Positions 6,975-14,927 are shown, numbered from the stretch's first letter. The stretch: DNA of 18,011 bases from JAAEQD01 sp964521815 (GCA_964521815.1 CAZFSN010000043.1:1-18011); one strand, 5' to 3'. Notes: a model not told the origin generated them from the sequence alone. Made by a program: numbers and translations.

Positions 6975-8066
6975 TCAGGCTAATTTCGCCGGCTGTCCAA
7001 TAACCGGCGCTTTCCTGTTAATCATTTCTTCCAACTCGGCCGGCGTCGATGAATGCATCATCGCGTCATTTAAAGCTATTTTACGCGAAGAATATAGCTC
7101 GTAAAGCGATTGATTCATAGTCCTCATACCAAACTTCTGGCCGGCCTGTAATAAGCTGTAAATTTGATGTATCTTGTCATCCCTTATAACCGCCCTGATC
7201 GCGGGAGTCGCGAACATTATCTCCATAGCCAGAACCCTGCCGCCGCCTATTTTGGGTACTAATTGCTGGGTAATTACCGCTTGAATAACGAATGATAGCT
7301 GAACCCTGACCTGCTCTTGCTGAGTTGTCGGGAACACATCAATAATTCGATTGACAGCTTCCGCCGCTGAATTGGTATGCAATGTGGCAAAAGCCAGATG
7401 GCCGGTTTCGGAAATAGTCAATGCGGCTTCCATGGTCTCCAGATCGCGCATCTCGCCGATCAGGATGACATCGGGATCTTGTCGAAGTGCGTATTTCAGA
7501 GAGGCGGCGAATGAGGAGGTATCGGCATGAACCTCACGCTGATTGACAATACAGCATTGATGGCTGTGAAGATATTCAATCGGATCCTCGACCGTGATAA
7601 TATGCTTATGCTGTTCGCGATTGATTTTATCTATTAAAGCCGCCAATGTTGTCGACTTACCTGATCCGGTCGGGCCGGTAACCAGTACGAGCCCGCGGGG
7701 AATCTGGGCAAGTTCGACTACATGCTTGGGTATATTTAACTCCTCAAAAGTCGGTACACGATGAGGTATTTGCCGAAGAGCCATCGCCACATTGCCGCGC
7801 TGCATAAAAATATTGCAGCGAAACCGCGAAAGATTTTTAACTCCAAATGATAAATCAAGTTCGGAATTTTCCTCGAATTTCAGACGCTGTTTCTCATTCA
7901 TGACGCTATAGGCGATTTTCTTGGTATCTTCAGGCGTCAAAACATCAAGATCAGTCTTAACTAATTTACCATCCACCCTGATTTGAGGCGGAGTACCGAC
8001 TGTAATATGTAGGTCCGACGCGTTCCGCTTGACCATTATATCGAGTAATTCTCTAAGTGTTAACAT
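6975..8066 (-). CDS. pilT: Type IV pilus retraction ATPase PilT
   Basis: PilT is the hexameric ATPase that pulls pili back, which powers twitching and DNA uptake. The 363-residue length and all motifs fit. They include NASDLHITVG near the N-terminus, Walker A GPTGSGKST (131-139), an Asp box ITVEDPIEY (157-165), Walker B DPDVILIGEMRD (197-208), and a His box TGHLAFATLHTNSA (221-234). The hallmark C-terminal segment includes FGMRTMNQSL, close to the AIRNLIRE-type region (AIRAVIRD at 289-296). The ATG at 8066 has an AGAAGG ribosome site. It lies between pilB and pilC, the same order (B-T-C) as in Myxococcus and many Gram-negatives. A PilU paralogue is not seen. Confidence 0.97.
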   Translation of the reverse strand: MLTLRELLDIMVKRNASDLHITVGTPPQIRVDGKLVKTDLDVLTPEDTKKIAYSVMNEKQRLKFEENSELDLSFGVKNLSRFRCNIFMQRGNVAMALRQIPHRVPTFEELNIPKHVVELAQIPRGLVLVTGPTGSGKSTTLAALIDKINREQHKHIITVEDPIEYLHSHQCCIVNQREVHADTSSFAASLKYALRQDPDVILIGEMRDLETMEAALTISETGHLAFATLHTNSAAEAVNRIIDVFPTTQQEQVRVQLSFVIQAVITQQLVPKIGGGRVLAMEIMFATPAIRAVIRDDKIHQIYSLLQAGQKFGMRTMNQSLYELYSSRKIALNDAMMHSSTPAELEEMINRKAPVIGQPAKLA

Positions 8067-8109
8067 ATATACCTTCTTCTATAGTATTATCGACTATTTT
8101 ATGCCGGCC

Positions 8110-9807
8110 TTAATCATCGGCCACCGACTGCGCGATAACCTGGTCTATAGTTATCATGCCTTTTTTCATTTTTTCCAGAGCGGCTGATCTTAGAGTCAGC
8201 ATCCCTTCACTGATCGCCTGATTTCTTATCTCGGCTGTCGAGGCGTTTTTTACTATCAATTTTTCTATAGCGGCCGTTATCGGCATCACTTCAAAAATAC
8301 CCGTTCGCCCTTGATAGCCGGTACCATTGCAGTTATTACAGCCGACACCTTTAAACACTTTTAAATCTTTGGCTTTGTCGGGTTCCATATCCAGCATTTC
8401 CAGCATCTGAGGCGTCACCTCTTGTTCTTTGGCGCAGTTTTTACAAATCTTTTTCACCATTCTTTGAGCCATAATCAGCCGGGTTGAGGCGGCTATCAAA
8501 AACGGCGGCGTTCCCATATCGACCAGGCGGTTGATAGTTGACGGAGCGTCATTAGTGTGAAGAGTCGAAAACACGAGATGGCCTGTCAAAGCGGCTTTAA
8601 TCGCTATATCGCTTGTCTCTTTATCACGAATCTCACCAACCATTATGATATCGGGGTCCTGCCTTAAAAAAGACCTTAAGGCGGCGGCAAAAGTCAAACC
8701 TATTTCACTTCTGACCAAAACCTGATTTATGCCGTCAAAATTAAACTCCACCGGGTCTTCGGCAGTCATGATATTTACATCCGGGACATTCAATGTTTTT
8801 AAAGCCGAATATAAAGTAGTTGTTTTGCCGGAACCGGTTGGGCCGGTGACCAGAATCATACCATACGGCGATTTAATTGCCTTTTTGAAATTATCCAAAG
8901 CCAGTTCTGGAAATCCCAGCTTGGTCATATCGACCATCAGCGACTTGGGGTCCAGAATTCGCATAACCACCTTCTCGCCGAATATGGTGGGCAAAACGGA
9001 GACACGCAAATCGACCGTTCTGTCCTGAATTTTAATTTTTATGCGGCCGTCCTGGGGAAGCCGTCTCTCGGAAATATCCAGATCGGCCATGATTTTCATG
9101 CGCGATATAATCGCCGGTCTGTATTTGAATGGAATCGGCGCCCGTTCGTGAAGCGTACCATCCACCCGGTAGCGCACCCTGATTCTCTTTTCATAGCACT
9201 CAAAATGAATATCCGACGCCCCTTTCCGGATAGCATCGGCAATAATCGAATCGACAAGCTTAACCAGAGGTTTATCCTGCACCTGGGCTTGAAGGTCCTG
9301 TTCGGCTATTTCATCCTCGGATGTATCGACTACTTCCAGTTCATCATCGATCTCTTTGATAATTGAATCGAACGCGCTTTTATCCTCATAATATTCATCG
9401 ATTGATTTCGATATGGCTGACTCAGGCGAAATAACGGGCTGAATGTTTAGCCCGGTTATGAATTTAATCGCGTCTAAAACATATATATTATTAGGATCGG
9501 ATATCGCCACGATAAGCGATTTGCCGATTTTGGATACAGCGATAACATTGAACTTACGGGCGATATCTTGAGGAATTAATTTGACAATATCTGGATTTAA
9601 TTCAACATCGGTAATTCTGAGGGCGCCGATATTCAACTGCTTGCCGACAAACGAGCTGATCACGTCCTCATCTTCGACAGCGCCCATTTTGACTAATATA
9701 TCGCCAAGTTTCCCTTTGGAGTCTTTTTGTAATTCCAATGCTTGAGTAAGCTGCTCCTCGGTAATTTTCCCGGCTTGGACCAGCATCTTGCCGATTTCAA
9801 CGCCCAT
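8110..9807 (-). CDS. pilB: Type IV pilus assembly ATPase PilB with MshEN domain
   Basis: PilB powers pilus extension. The 565-residue protein has an N-terminal MshEN/GspE-N region (1-140) and a GspE ATPase core. Walker A GPTGSGKT is at 322-329, the Asp box MTAEDPVEF is at 348-356, Walker B DPDIIMVGEIRD is at 384-395, and the His box TGHLVFSTLHTND is at 408-420. The zinc-binding cysteines C455, C458, C490 and C493 are intact. The N-domain carries two tandem MshEN-like motifs at about 4-27 and 33-57, which in some PilB/MshE proteins bind cyclic di-GMP. The arginine that opens each motif is replaced (E4, K33), so binding is uncertain here. The ribosome site GGAG is 13 bases from the ATG at 9807 and directly follows the stop of the upstream Roadblock gene, which suggests coupled translation. 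The MshEN-like pattern recurs in the DUF4388 protein upstream. Confidence 0.96.
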   Translation of the reverse strand: MGVEIGKMLVQAGKITEEQLTQALELQKDSKGKLGDILVKMGAVEDEDVISSFVGKQLNIGALRITDVELNPDIVKLIPQDIARKFNVIAVSKIGKSLIVAISDPNNIYVLDAIKFITGLNIQPVISPESAISKSIDEYYEDKSAFDSIIKEIDDELEVVDTSEDEIAEQDLQAQVQDKPLVKLVDSIIADAIRKGASDIHFECYEKRIRVRYRVDGTLHERAPIPFKYRPAIISRMKIMADLDISERRLPQDGRIKIKIQDRTVDLRVSVLPTIFGEKVVMRILDPKSLMVDMTKLGFPELALDNFKKAIKSPYGMILVTGPTGSGKTTTLYSALKTLNVPDVNIMTAEDPVEFNFDGINQVLVRSEIGLTFAAALRSFLRQDPDIIMVGEIRDKETSDIAIKAALTGHLVFSTLHTNDAPSTINRLVDMGTPPFLIAASTRLIMAQRMVKKICKNCAKEQEVTPQMLEMLDMEPDKAKDLKVFKGVGCNNCNGTGYQGRTGIFEVMPITAAIEKLIVKNASTAEIRNQAISEGMLTLRSAALEKMKKGMITIDQVIAQSVADD

Positions 9808-9825
9808 ATGGTAATTAATACTCCT

Positions 9826-10314
9826 TTAATCCTGGAATATATCGTCGAGTTTGTCTCCTGCCGACGACGAGAACTCCTTGTCCAGTGTAAGACCATCGCT
9901 CTTTGTTTTCTTGCCCGCGTTGCTTAGAATTTCTTGCAAGCTTTCGCCAATCTCCTTGGCATACAATCTGACCATACCGATAGTAGTCCTATCATCGAAT
10001 ATGACTACTAAAATCGAACGCTCGCCGATCAGCGAGATATGGATATGATCCCGTTTGCCCTGATGAAATAAAACCGAAAATTCCGGCTCGCCCACGAGTC
10101 TGGCGATTTCTTTGGTCGAAGCGAAACTGCCCGCCAGAAGCGCCGCCAGAGCGGTAGTATCGAGCGTATGGGTGAATCCCTGACGCGTGATCAGGTGGCC
10201 GTCCTTATCGACTAAAAGCGCGCACTTGGCCTCGGCTTCCTTGATAAGCCGAGTCAGCACTTTATCGATTTGTTCGATTTCCTCTTCATATAGGACTTGA
10301 TTTTCCTGAGCCAC
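9826..10314 (-). CDS. Roadblock/LC7 domain protein (fourth of four)
   Basis: This 162-residue protein has one Roadblock/LC7 domain at about 15-130. It contains the fold's pattern: a helix, the strand CALLVDKDGHLI, the helix TTALAALLAGSFASTKEIARLVG, the strands EFSVLFHQGKRDHIHISLI and SILVVIFDD, then the helix GMVRLYAKEIGESL. A charged, probably flexible tail of about 30 residues ends in DKLDDIFQD. Roadblock proteins such as MglB bind small GTPases and act as activators or effectors. Here it lies between the MglA-like GTPase and pilB, the best place to link GTPase state to the extension motor, but that is inference. The start is a GTG at 10314 with GGAGG five bases upstream. The pattern GEPEFSVLFHQGKRDHIHISL resembles proteins encoded beside MglA-like GTPases in many bacteria. 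Confidence 0.88.
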   Translation of the reverse strand: MAQENQVLYEEEIEQIDKVLTRLIKEAEAKCALLVDKDGHLITRQGFTHTLDTTALAALLAGSFASTKEIARLVGEPEFSVLFHQGKRDHIHISLIGERSILVVIFDDRTTIGMVRLYAKEIGESLQEILSNAGKKTKSDGLTLDKEFSSSAGDKLDDIFQD

Positions 10315-10335
10315 TTAGTCCTCCTTAAAATTCTG

Positions 10336-11625
10336 TTATTTCTTTTTCTTTTTTAACCAACCAAACAAACCGGCTTTTTTCTTGTCTTTGACTTTGACGC
10401 TTTCCGCCATTTGCGGCTTATGAAAAGCCTGCATGGTTTGCTGGGGGTCGGCCACTACTGTAATATCTTCATCGAAACCGGCTCTTATCCTGTCGGTTCC
10501 GGTAGTTTTTGGAGAAATGTGCTGCGACCGAATCGTTTCCAACTTATCGGCGTCCAAAATATCAGGATGATAATGCCGATCCGGTTTGGTCGGTTTGGCT
10601 TCAGCTTCACCCGTATCGACCTCGAGTACTGCGTGTTCGGTGGTTTCCTCGATATCGCCCTCGGCTTCAGGCTCCTCAGCCGGCTCATCCGGACCCGATG
10701 AAACTACAACGTTGGTCAGCGTTTCGGAATTGGTCACGATCGATGGTTTTTCTATCGGCTTGTGTGTCTGTTGAGCCGTGGTTTGGACATCTATCTCCGC
10801 TTCCGGTTCATCATCAAGTTGATTATCGGCAAGGTCGCCGTACGCCTGGTGTTGATATTCCGCGGCAACCCGTGGTGATTTTATCGCTTGCTCCCCGTGT
10901 GGCCGCGATGTCGAGATCGATTCCGCCGGGACACTTGATTCCATGTCATGAGATAGGTCAGCTTTAATCGGTTTCGGCTTTTCTATCTGTTCTTCACCCG
11001 CGCTGATTACGGCGGTTTTTGAAGCCGCCGGCTTTTCGGCGCCCTGAGATTGGGCTTTATCGATAACCAATTTGCTTATAGCTTTCAGAGTCGCGAACAC
11101 GCCATTACCGGTAGTAGCCACAGCCTCAAAGTATGGTACTCCGCGAGGATTTAACATTTCCTGAAGCTGGTCGATGGTGGCAATGTTGGGCAAGTCCCGT
11201 TTGTTATATTGGATTGCGAACGGCATAGACTTTAAGTCATAACCATATTCAGCTAAATTCTCTTCAAGGTTCTTCAAGGATTCGATGTTCTCATCCATCT
11301 TGTCTATCTGGGAATCGGCCACGAATACCAAACCGTCGACGCCCCGTAAAACCAGTTTTCTGGTAGCATTATAATAGACCTGTCCGGGAACGGTATATAG
11401 TTGGAATTTGACCGAAAAACCTTTGATATTCCCGACATTTACCGGCAAAAAATCGAAATATAACGTTCGGTCCGCGTCAGTTGCCAGACTGATAAGCTCG
11501 CCTCTGGTATCCTGAGGAACTTTTTTAAATACATATTGAAGATTGGTCGTTTTCCCCGAAAGACCCGGACCATAATACACGATCTTGGAGATCATCTCCT
11601 TGAAGGCATAGTTTATTGATACCAT
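10336..11625 (-). CDS. MglA-like Ras-family GTPase with long C-terminal tail
   Basis: Residues 1-195 form a small GTPase of the MglA family, which sets cell polarity and controls T4P-driven motility in Myxococcus. The P-loop is GPGLSGKTT (19-27). The segment DRTLYFDFLP carries R53, and the G3 motif TVPGQ is at 78-82 (Q82); R53 and Q82 match the catalytic positions of Myxococcus MglA. NKRD (141-144) is the guanine-specificity motif, and EAVATTGNGV is G5. Threonine at 78, in place of the usual Asp, is a family trait. Unlike MglA (about 195 residues), a 230-residue acidic, proline-rich and probably disordered tail follows. It ends in KKKAGLFGWLKKKKK, a basic and hydrophobic tip that could bind membranes. 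The ATG at 11625 has AGGTGG four bases upstream, and the gene is only 9 bases from the Roadblock gene before it. The GTPase domain looks fully active. Confidence 0.93.
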   Translation of the reverse strand: MVSINYAFKEMISKIVYYGPGLSGKTTNLQYVFKKVPQDTRGELISLATDADRTLYFDFLPVNVGNIKGFSVKFQLYTVPGQVYYNATRKLVLRGVDGLVFVADSQIDKMDENIESLKNLEENLAEYGYDLKSMPFAIQYNKRDLPNIATIDQLQEMLNPRGVPYFEAVATTGNGVFATLKAISKLVIDKAQSQGAEKPAASKTAVISAGEEQIEKPKPIKADLSHDMESSVPAESISTSRPHGEQAIKSPRVAAEYQHQAYGDLADNQLDDEPEAEIDVQTTAQQTHKPIEKPSIVTNSETLTNVVVSSGPDEPAEEPEAEGDIEETTEHAVLEVDTGEAEAKPTKPDRHYHPDILDADKLETIRSQHISPKTTGTDRIRAGFDEDITVVADPQQTMQAFHKPQMAESVKVKDKKKAGLFGWLKKKKK

Positions 11626-11634
11626 TACGCCACC

Positions 11635-11973
11635 TTATTGACCGTTTATCCTTGTTATCGCATTTTTCATTTCCAACCTTACTAATCCGATATTAACTTC
11701 CTTATCGGTAATCACCGTCAGAATTCCCATTCCGGCATCGGCTAAAAACAGTTTACCTTTTTCAGCTTCTATCGTGATCTGAGCCGGAGACTCGCTTTTA
11801 AGTCGCTCCATCGCTTTACTGACATTGGCGACTATCGAGGCCGACATCGCCCCGACTGTCTCGTCTTCCAGTTGGGTGTCAAGATCGGCGGCAATGATTA
11901 TGCCATCGGTCCCTACCAGCATCGAGCCTTTAATACCGGATGTTTTATTAAGATCGCTTAATACATTATACAT
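11635..11973 (-). CDS. MglB-like Roadblock/LC7 protein (third of four)
   Basis: The 112-residue protein is a minimal Roadblock domain: the helix YNVLSDLNKTSGIKGSML, the strand GTDGIIIAADL, the helix DETVGAMSASIVANVSKAMERL, the strands AQITIEAEKGKLFLADAG and GILTVITDKEVN, then the helix GLVRLEMKNAITRI. Size and pattern are closest of the four to stand-alone MglB-type proteins. Placed directly before the MglA-like GTPase, it is the best candidate for its GTPase-activating partner. In the MglA-MglB pair the MglB dimer aids GTP hydrolysis by reshaping the GTPase active site. It could instead be a scaffold with the other Roadblock proteins. Translation starts at the ATG at 11973; the preceding gene ends 12 bases earlier. 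Confidence 0.88.
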   Translation of the reverse strand: MYNVLSDLNKTSGIKGSMLVGTDGIIIAADLDTQLEDETVGAMSASIVANVSKAMERLKSESPAQITIEAEKGKLFLADAGMGILTVITDKEVNIGLVRLEMKNAITRINGQ

Positions 11974-11985
11974 AAACCCTCCAAC

Positions 11986-12402
11986 TCACCTTGTCAACTG
12001 AGGATAATTTTCATTCATGTAAGATCTGATCATGTCTACCGCCTGGCCAATTCTCACTTTTAAAAGCTCATCGGTTTTAATGCCGGCCTTGACTATCAGA
12101 ATCATACCGCCTACGCGTTCTATAGTTATCCAGCAATCCTTGTTTTTAACGATCATCGATTGGGCCGGTGATTCATCAAGTCTGCCCAGCACGGAGCTAA
12201 TCTGATCGAGCATCAACAGCGCCAGAGGCGATAATACTTCAGCATCCAGTCCATTCCGGCTGAGATGACCGACCACCAAACCTTCATTGTCAAATATCAC
12301 CGCCTCCGTAACTCCCTGATATTCGACAAGGTACTCCAGGGTGGTCTGGAACTTGTTTTTAATCTTATCCGTTTTCGTTTTATCTATTTTGGTCGCCAGC
12401 AT
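11986..12402 (-). CDS. Roadblock/LC7 domain protein (second of four)
   Basis: This 138-residue protein has a lysine-rich N-terminus (about 1-17), then a Roadblock domain: the helix FQTTLEYLVEYQGVTEAVI, the strand DNEGLVVGHLS, the helix SPLALLMLDQISSVLGRL, the strands AQSMIVKNKDCWITIERVG and MILIVKAG, then the helix LKVRIGQAVDMIRSYMNE. It shares only the fold pattern with the two neighbours and is clearly diverged from both, so the series is not a recent duplication. Roadblock proteins form dimers, and different members can pair, so it may form a mixed complex with the others on the GTPase. It lies 12 bases from each neighbour, well within an operon. No catalytic motif is expected in this family. 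Confidence 0.84.
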   Translation of the reverse strand: MLATKIDKTKTDKIKNKFQTTLEYLVEYQGVTEAVIFDNEGLVVGHLSRNGLDAEVLSPLALLMLDQISSVLGRLDESPAQSMIVKNKDCWITIERVGGMILIVKAGIKTDELLKVRIGQAVDMIRSYMNENYPQLTR

Positions 12403-12414
12403 AATTGTCCTTCA

Positions 12415-13308
12415 TTAAAATTCGGTGTTTTTGAATATTTCGCTCACTTTCAATCTTAGTGAGCCAAGATTGACATCATCACGCATGGAAACAACGATAA
12501 TCATATTATTGCGATAATATAGCCATAATTTTGCATGTTCCGATTCGATAAGTATTTCCCCGGGCTGCCCAAGATTGATTTTGGCGATATTAAGCGCGAT
12601 CGAATCGTAAGCCCCGGACGCCAGGGCGCCCAGCTCATCCCGCGACAGCATACCGTCAAAATGCCCCTCGATCACGATCCCGTCCCGCCCTACTGCCACT
12701 ACTCCCAACACTCGCGGTAAGACTTTGATAATGCTCAGCGCGTTCGACAGCGTATAACTTCTTTTGACGGCCGGCGGAGGCGGAATCGGTTCAGGTTCGA
12801 ATTTAGGAACGGTTATATGCTCGGATTTGGGCATACGCACAATCTCGGATTTGAATTTGGGCGCAGGCGCGGGTTCGGGCATATCGATAGATTTACTTTC
12901 CAGAGCAACCAGAAGATTTTTAATAACGTCATTATGGGGATCGGATTTTTGGAGTTTAAACAGAATATTACGGGCTTTATCTTTATATCCCAATTTGATA
13001 TATATCTCCGATTGCAACAAATCCACCGACCTGGTCCGTCCGCCCACCTCGATAGCTTTCTGAAGCTGACGGTCGGCTTCATTAAAATTGTTTTGATCGG
13101 CGAATACCTTTGCCAGTACTATGTAGGCGGAGGCATAATCGGGATGCATCTCTATCCCCTTACGGCACACTTCAAGCGCCTTGGACACTTCGCCTTTTTT
13201 ACGGTATGCTTCCGCTAAGGCGGCGAAAATTTGACTATTCGGATCGGCTTCAAGTATCTTCTGACACTTGGCTATCCTGTCATCCAGTTCTGCCAGATCT
13301 ACATTCAT
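12415..13308 (-). CDS. TPR-Roadblock fusion protein (first of four Roadblock genes)
   Basis: The 297-residue protein joins two modules. Residues 5-135 hold about three to four tetratricopeptide repeats (for example SQIFAALAEAYRKKGEVSKALEVCRKG and YASAYIVLAKVFADQNNFNEADRQLQKA), which bind other proteins. A proline- and lysine-rich linker spans about 138-184. Residues 185-295 form a Roadblock domain: the helix LSNALSIIKVLPRVLGVVAV, the strand GRDGIVIEGHF, the helix RDELGALASGAYDSIALNI, the strands GEILIESEHAKLWLYYRNN and MIIVVSMRD, then a helix. It probably anchors a GTPase/Roadblock complex to a partner recognised by the TPR part; this is inference. The ATG at 13308 is preceded by AGG at 7 bases. 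A near-perfect palindrome (13328-13346) lies just upstream, in one of the larger gaps of the operon. Confidence 0.87.
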   Translation of the reverse strand: MNVDLAELDDRIAKCQKILEADPNSQIFAALAEAYRKKGEVSKALEVCRKGIEMHPDYASAYIVLAKVFADQNNFNEADRQLQKAIEVGGRTRSVDLLQSEIYIKLGYKDKARNILFKLQKSDPHNDVIKNLLVALESKSIDMPEPAPAPKFKSEIVRMPKSEHITVPKFEPEPIPPPPAVKRSYTLSNALSIIKVLPRVLGVVAVGRDGIVIEGHFDGMLSRDELGALASGAYDSIALNIAKINLGQPGEILIESEHAKLWLYYRNNMIIVVSMRDDVNLGSLRLKVSEIFKNTEF

Positions 13309-13327
13309 TTCATTACCTATTTAACAT

Positions 13328-13346
13328 TATCGTCATAATTACGATA
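13328..13346. promoter_or_regulatory. Near-perfect 19-bp palindrome upstream of TPR-Roadblock gene
   Basis: The sequence pairs 13328-13333 with 13341-13346 perfectly and continues inwards with one mismatch. It lies 20 bases before the ATG of the TPR-Roadblock gene, in a 54-bp gap. It may be a regulator binding site or an RNA hairpin. No convincing -35/-10 pair is seen beside it. Confidence 0.3.
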
Positions 13347-13362
13347 GCTCTACCATTATTTC

Positions 13363-13734
13363 TTAACTCAACCCAACTTTATACAGAACAAGACCCAACA
13401 GAAGCAAAATAAAAAATAAAATATCTAAACCGGCAAACACTATCGCCTGAAAATACTGGATATCGAAGACGGTTAAAATACTCATAACTGTTCGGGCTAA
13501 AATGACCACCATAGAAATCATAATGAATAACCACGGCAAACTTAATTTGCCTCCCTTTAAATTATTGAATATCGAATAACTTAAACTCAGACAAATACAT
13601 ATAAATCCTAACAGAAGAAAATTATAGGCGTATTCAAGCCATTGTGGATAAAGCTTATAAAACTCGCCGGCCAGCGCCATTTTGCTTACGAACACGACCG
13701 CCAAAGTCGTCGCTATTAAAGTCTTCAATCTCAT
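13363..13734 (-). CDS. Small four-helix membrane protein of unknown function
   Basis: The 123-residue protein is hydrophobic, with likely membrane helices near 5-23, 36-57, 67-88 and 95-119. The first could instead be a signal peptide ending at ALAG (20-23). No family motif is recognised. The ATG at 13734 is one base from the stop codon of the DUF4388 gene, so the two are almost certainly cotranslated. The tight link and its position just before the Roadblock genes suggest it may be the membrane anchor or sensor of this cassette, but the sequence gives no direct proof. Codon use and base composition look like the neighbours, and there is no sign of truncation. Confidence 0.75.
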   Translation of the reverse strand: MRLKTLIATTLAVVFVSKMALAGEFYKLYPQWLEYAYNFLLLGFICICLSLSYSIFNNLKGGKLSLPWLFIMISMVVILARTVMSILTVFDIQYFQAIVFAGLDILFFILLLLGLVLYKVGLS

Positions 13735-13735
13735 C

Positions 13736-14908
13736 TTATTCGATATTCCTCAAAGCCCGGGTGAATTCTTCTTCCAATCCCCACTTTAATGCGAGTTGTT
13801 TTTTGCTATTGATATTATTCTGGGTATTGATCTTCAATTGCGAAACAGTGCGTTTGTATAATTTTTTGCCGAGATATTTCTGAATAGTCAGCAAATAATC
13901 GGATAGCAGGTCATTGAAATTAGCGATAATCCGATGGATTCTGGCGTCGGTTGGCAGAGCCTTGGCCAGTTTTAACAGCATTTCAAAACCAAGTTCCCCA
14001 TCCCGGCCTGTTAAATGATCGGACAACAAGGGGTATTCCGATTTATGGCTTTGGAAAGTCTCCGTATAGATTTTTTCGCCTTTGTTTCCCATCTTATCTT
14101 TTAAACTGGCCAGAATAATAGCGAAATTATGCTTATATATATTGGCCAGCAGACCTATCAATTCCTCGGTCTCATCAATAGCCGGCTTAGCTTCCACGAA
14201 TTTGGGTTTGCCGATTTTGATCAGGCCGGCCTGCATAATATTGGCCAGGGCTTTTGAGGTAAGGAACTGATCGAGCATCGACTCTTTTAAAATATCGGCC
14301 ATTCTCTTGCCCGAACCGATAGTGGCCATTACCAGGATTTCGTTGCGGCTTAGACGGATTTGTTCTGTTTTAAGAACCGGGTTTTTTTCCAATTCTACTG
14401 TCGCGTCATCCGGCGGCAGAATTTTTTTCAATTCTTCCCATTCATCGATTCGGCGCGTACCCTCCATGATTATATTCATGGGGTTTAATTCAGTTTGAAT
14501 AGTCTCAGGAGGCGGCGTTTTGCCCTCCACGAATTTAAAATCGCCGTTTTTCCAGCCGAATAATCCGTAGATTATCTCCTCGATTTGCAGACGCAGACAA
14601 TCGAGAATTTCATCTCGAGTAAAAAGCCCCATTTCCACGAGCGTAGCCCCGATTTTTTTACCGTCCCTTTTTTCTTTTAATACCTTAGTCAATTCAGGCT
14701 TTGAGATCCGGCCCTGTTTTAACAGGATATTGCCGAATAAGTCCTGCTCTTCGGACGATGTAGCGTATATGGTAAAACCACCCCTGAAATATATCTCCTT
14801 TTTATCCTCGCCTTTAACCACATACAATACGCCTGATTTCTTGGTAGAAAAAATCAGTTGAAAAATATCGGGTAGCGAAACTGTTTTTAAATTTCCGGTA
14901 AAGCTCAT
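13736..14908 (-). CDS. DUF4388 (PATAN) domain protein with MshEN-like tandem motif
   Basis: The 390-residue protein opens with a DUF4388 (PATAN) domain: MSFTGNLKTVSLPDIFQLI, then SGVLYVVKGEDKKEIYFRGGFTIYATS. These domains occur beside two-component, GTPase and gliding/T4P regulators. Inside it, residues 57-108 show two tandem segments that match the spacing of PilB-type MshEN motifs: LFGNILLKQGRI with L73 and L77, then KIGATLVEMGLF with I101, L105 and Q108. Residues 150-390 are mostly helical, contain no recognised domain, and end in a basic-acidic helix. It is cotranslated with the small membrane protein and follows comEC by 19 bases. A regulatory adaptor of the pilus/GTPase system is the likely role. 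The ribosome site is weak (AAGG 12 bases before the ATG at 14908). Confidence 0.82.
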   Translation of the reverse strand: MSFTGNLKTVSLPDIFQLIFSTKKSGVLYVVKGEDKKEIYFRGGFTIYATSSEEQDLFGNILLKQGRISKPELTKVLKEKRDGKKIGATLVEMGLFTRDEILDCLRLQIEEIIYGLFGWKNGDFKFVEGKTPPPETIQTELNPMNIIMEGTRRIDEWEELKKILPPDDATVELEKNPVLKTEQIRLSRNEILVMATIGSGKRMADILKESMLDQFLTSKALANIMQAGLIKIGKPKFVEAKPAIDETEELIGLLANIYKHNFAIILASLKDKMGNKGEKIYTETFQSHKSEYPLLSDHLTGRDGELGFEMLLKLAKALPTDARIHRIIANFNDLLSDYLLTIQKYLGKKLYKRTVSQLKINTQNNINSKKQLALKWGLEEEFTRALRNIE

Positions 14909-14927
14909 TCAGGTTTTGCCTTCGACA

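Noticed and set aside
8080..8096. Small inverted repeat between pilB and pilT
   Set aside because: It is a 5-bp AT-rich stem without a U-run or promoter elements, and could easily arise by chance.
10509..10967. Open plus-strand frame opposite the GTPase tail
   Set aside because: It lies opposite a low-complexity, proline- and glutamate-rich coding region, which tends to leave the opposite strand open. The product is Arg/Pro/Ser-rich without a domain.
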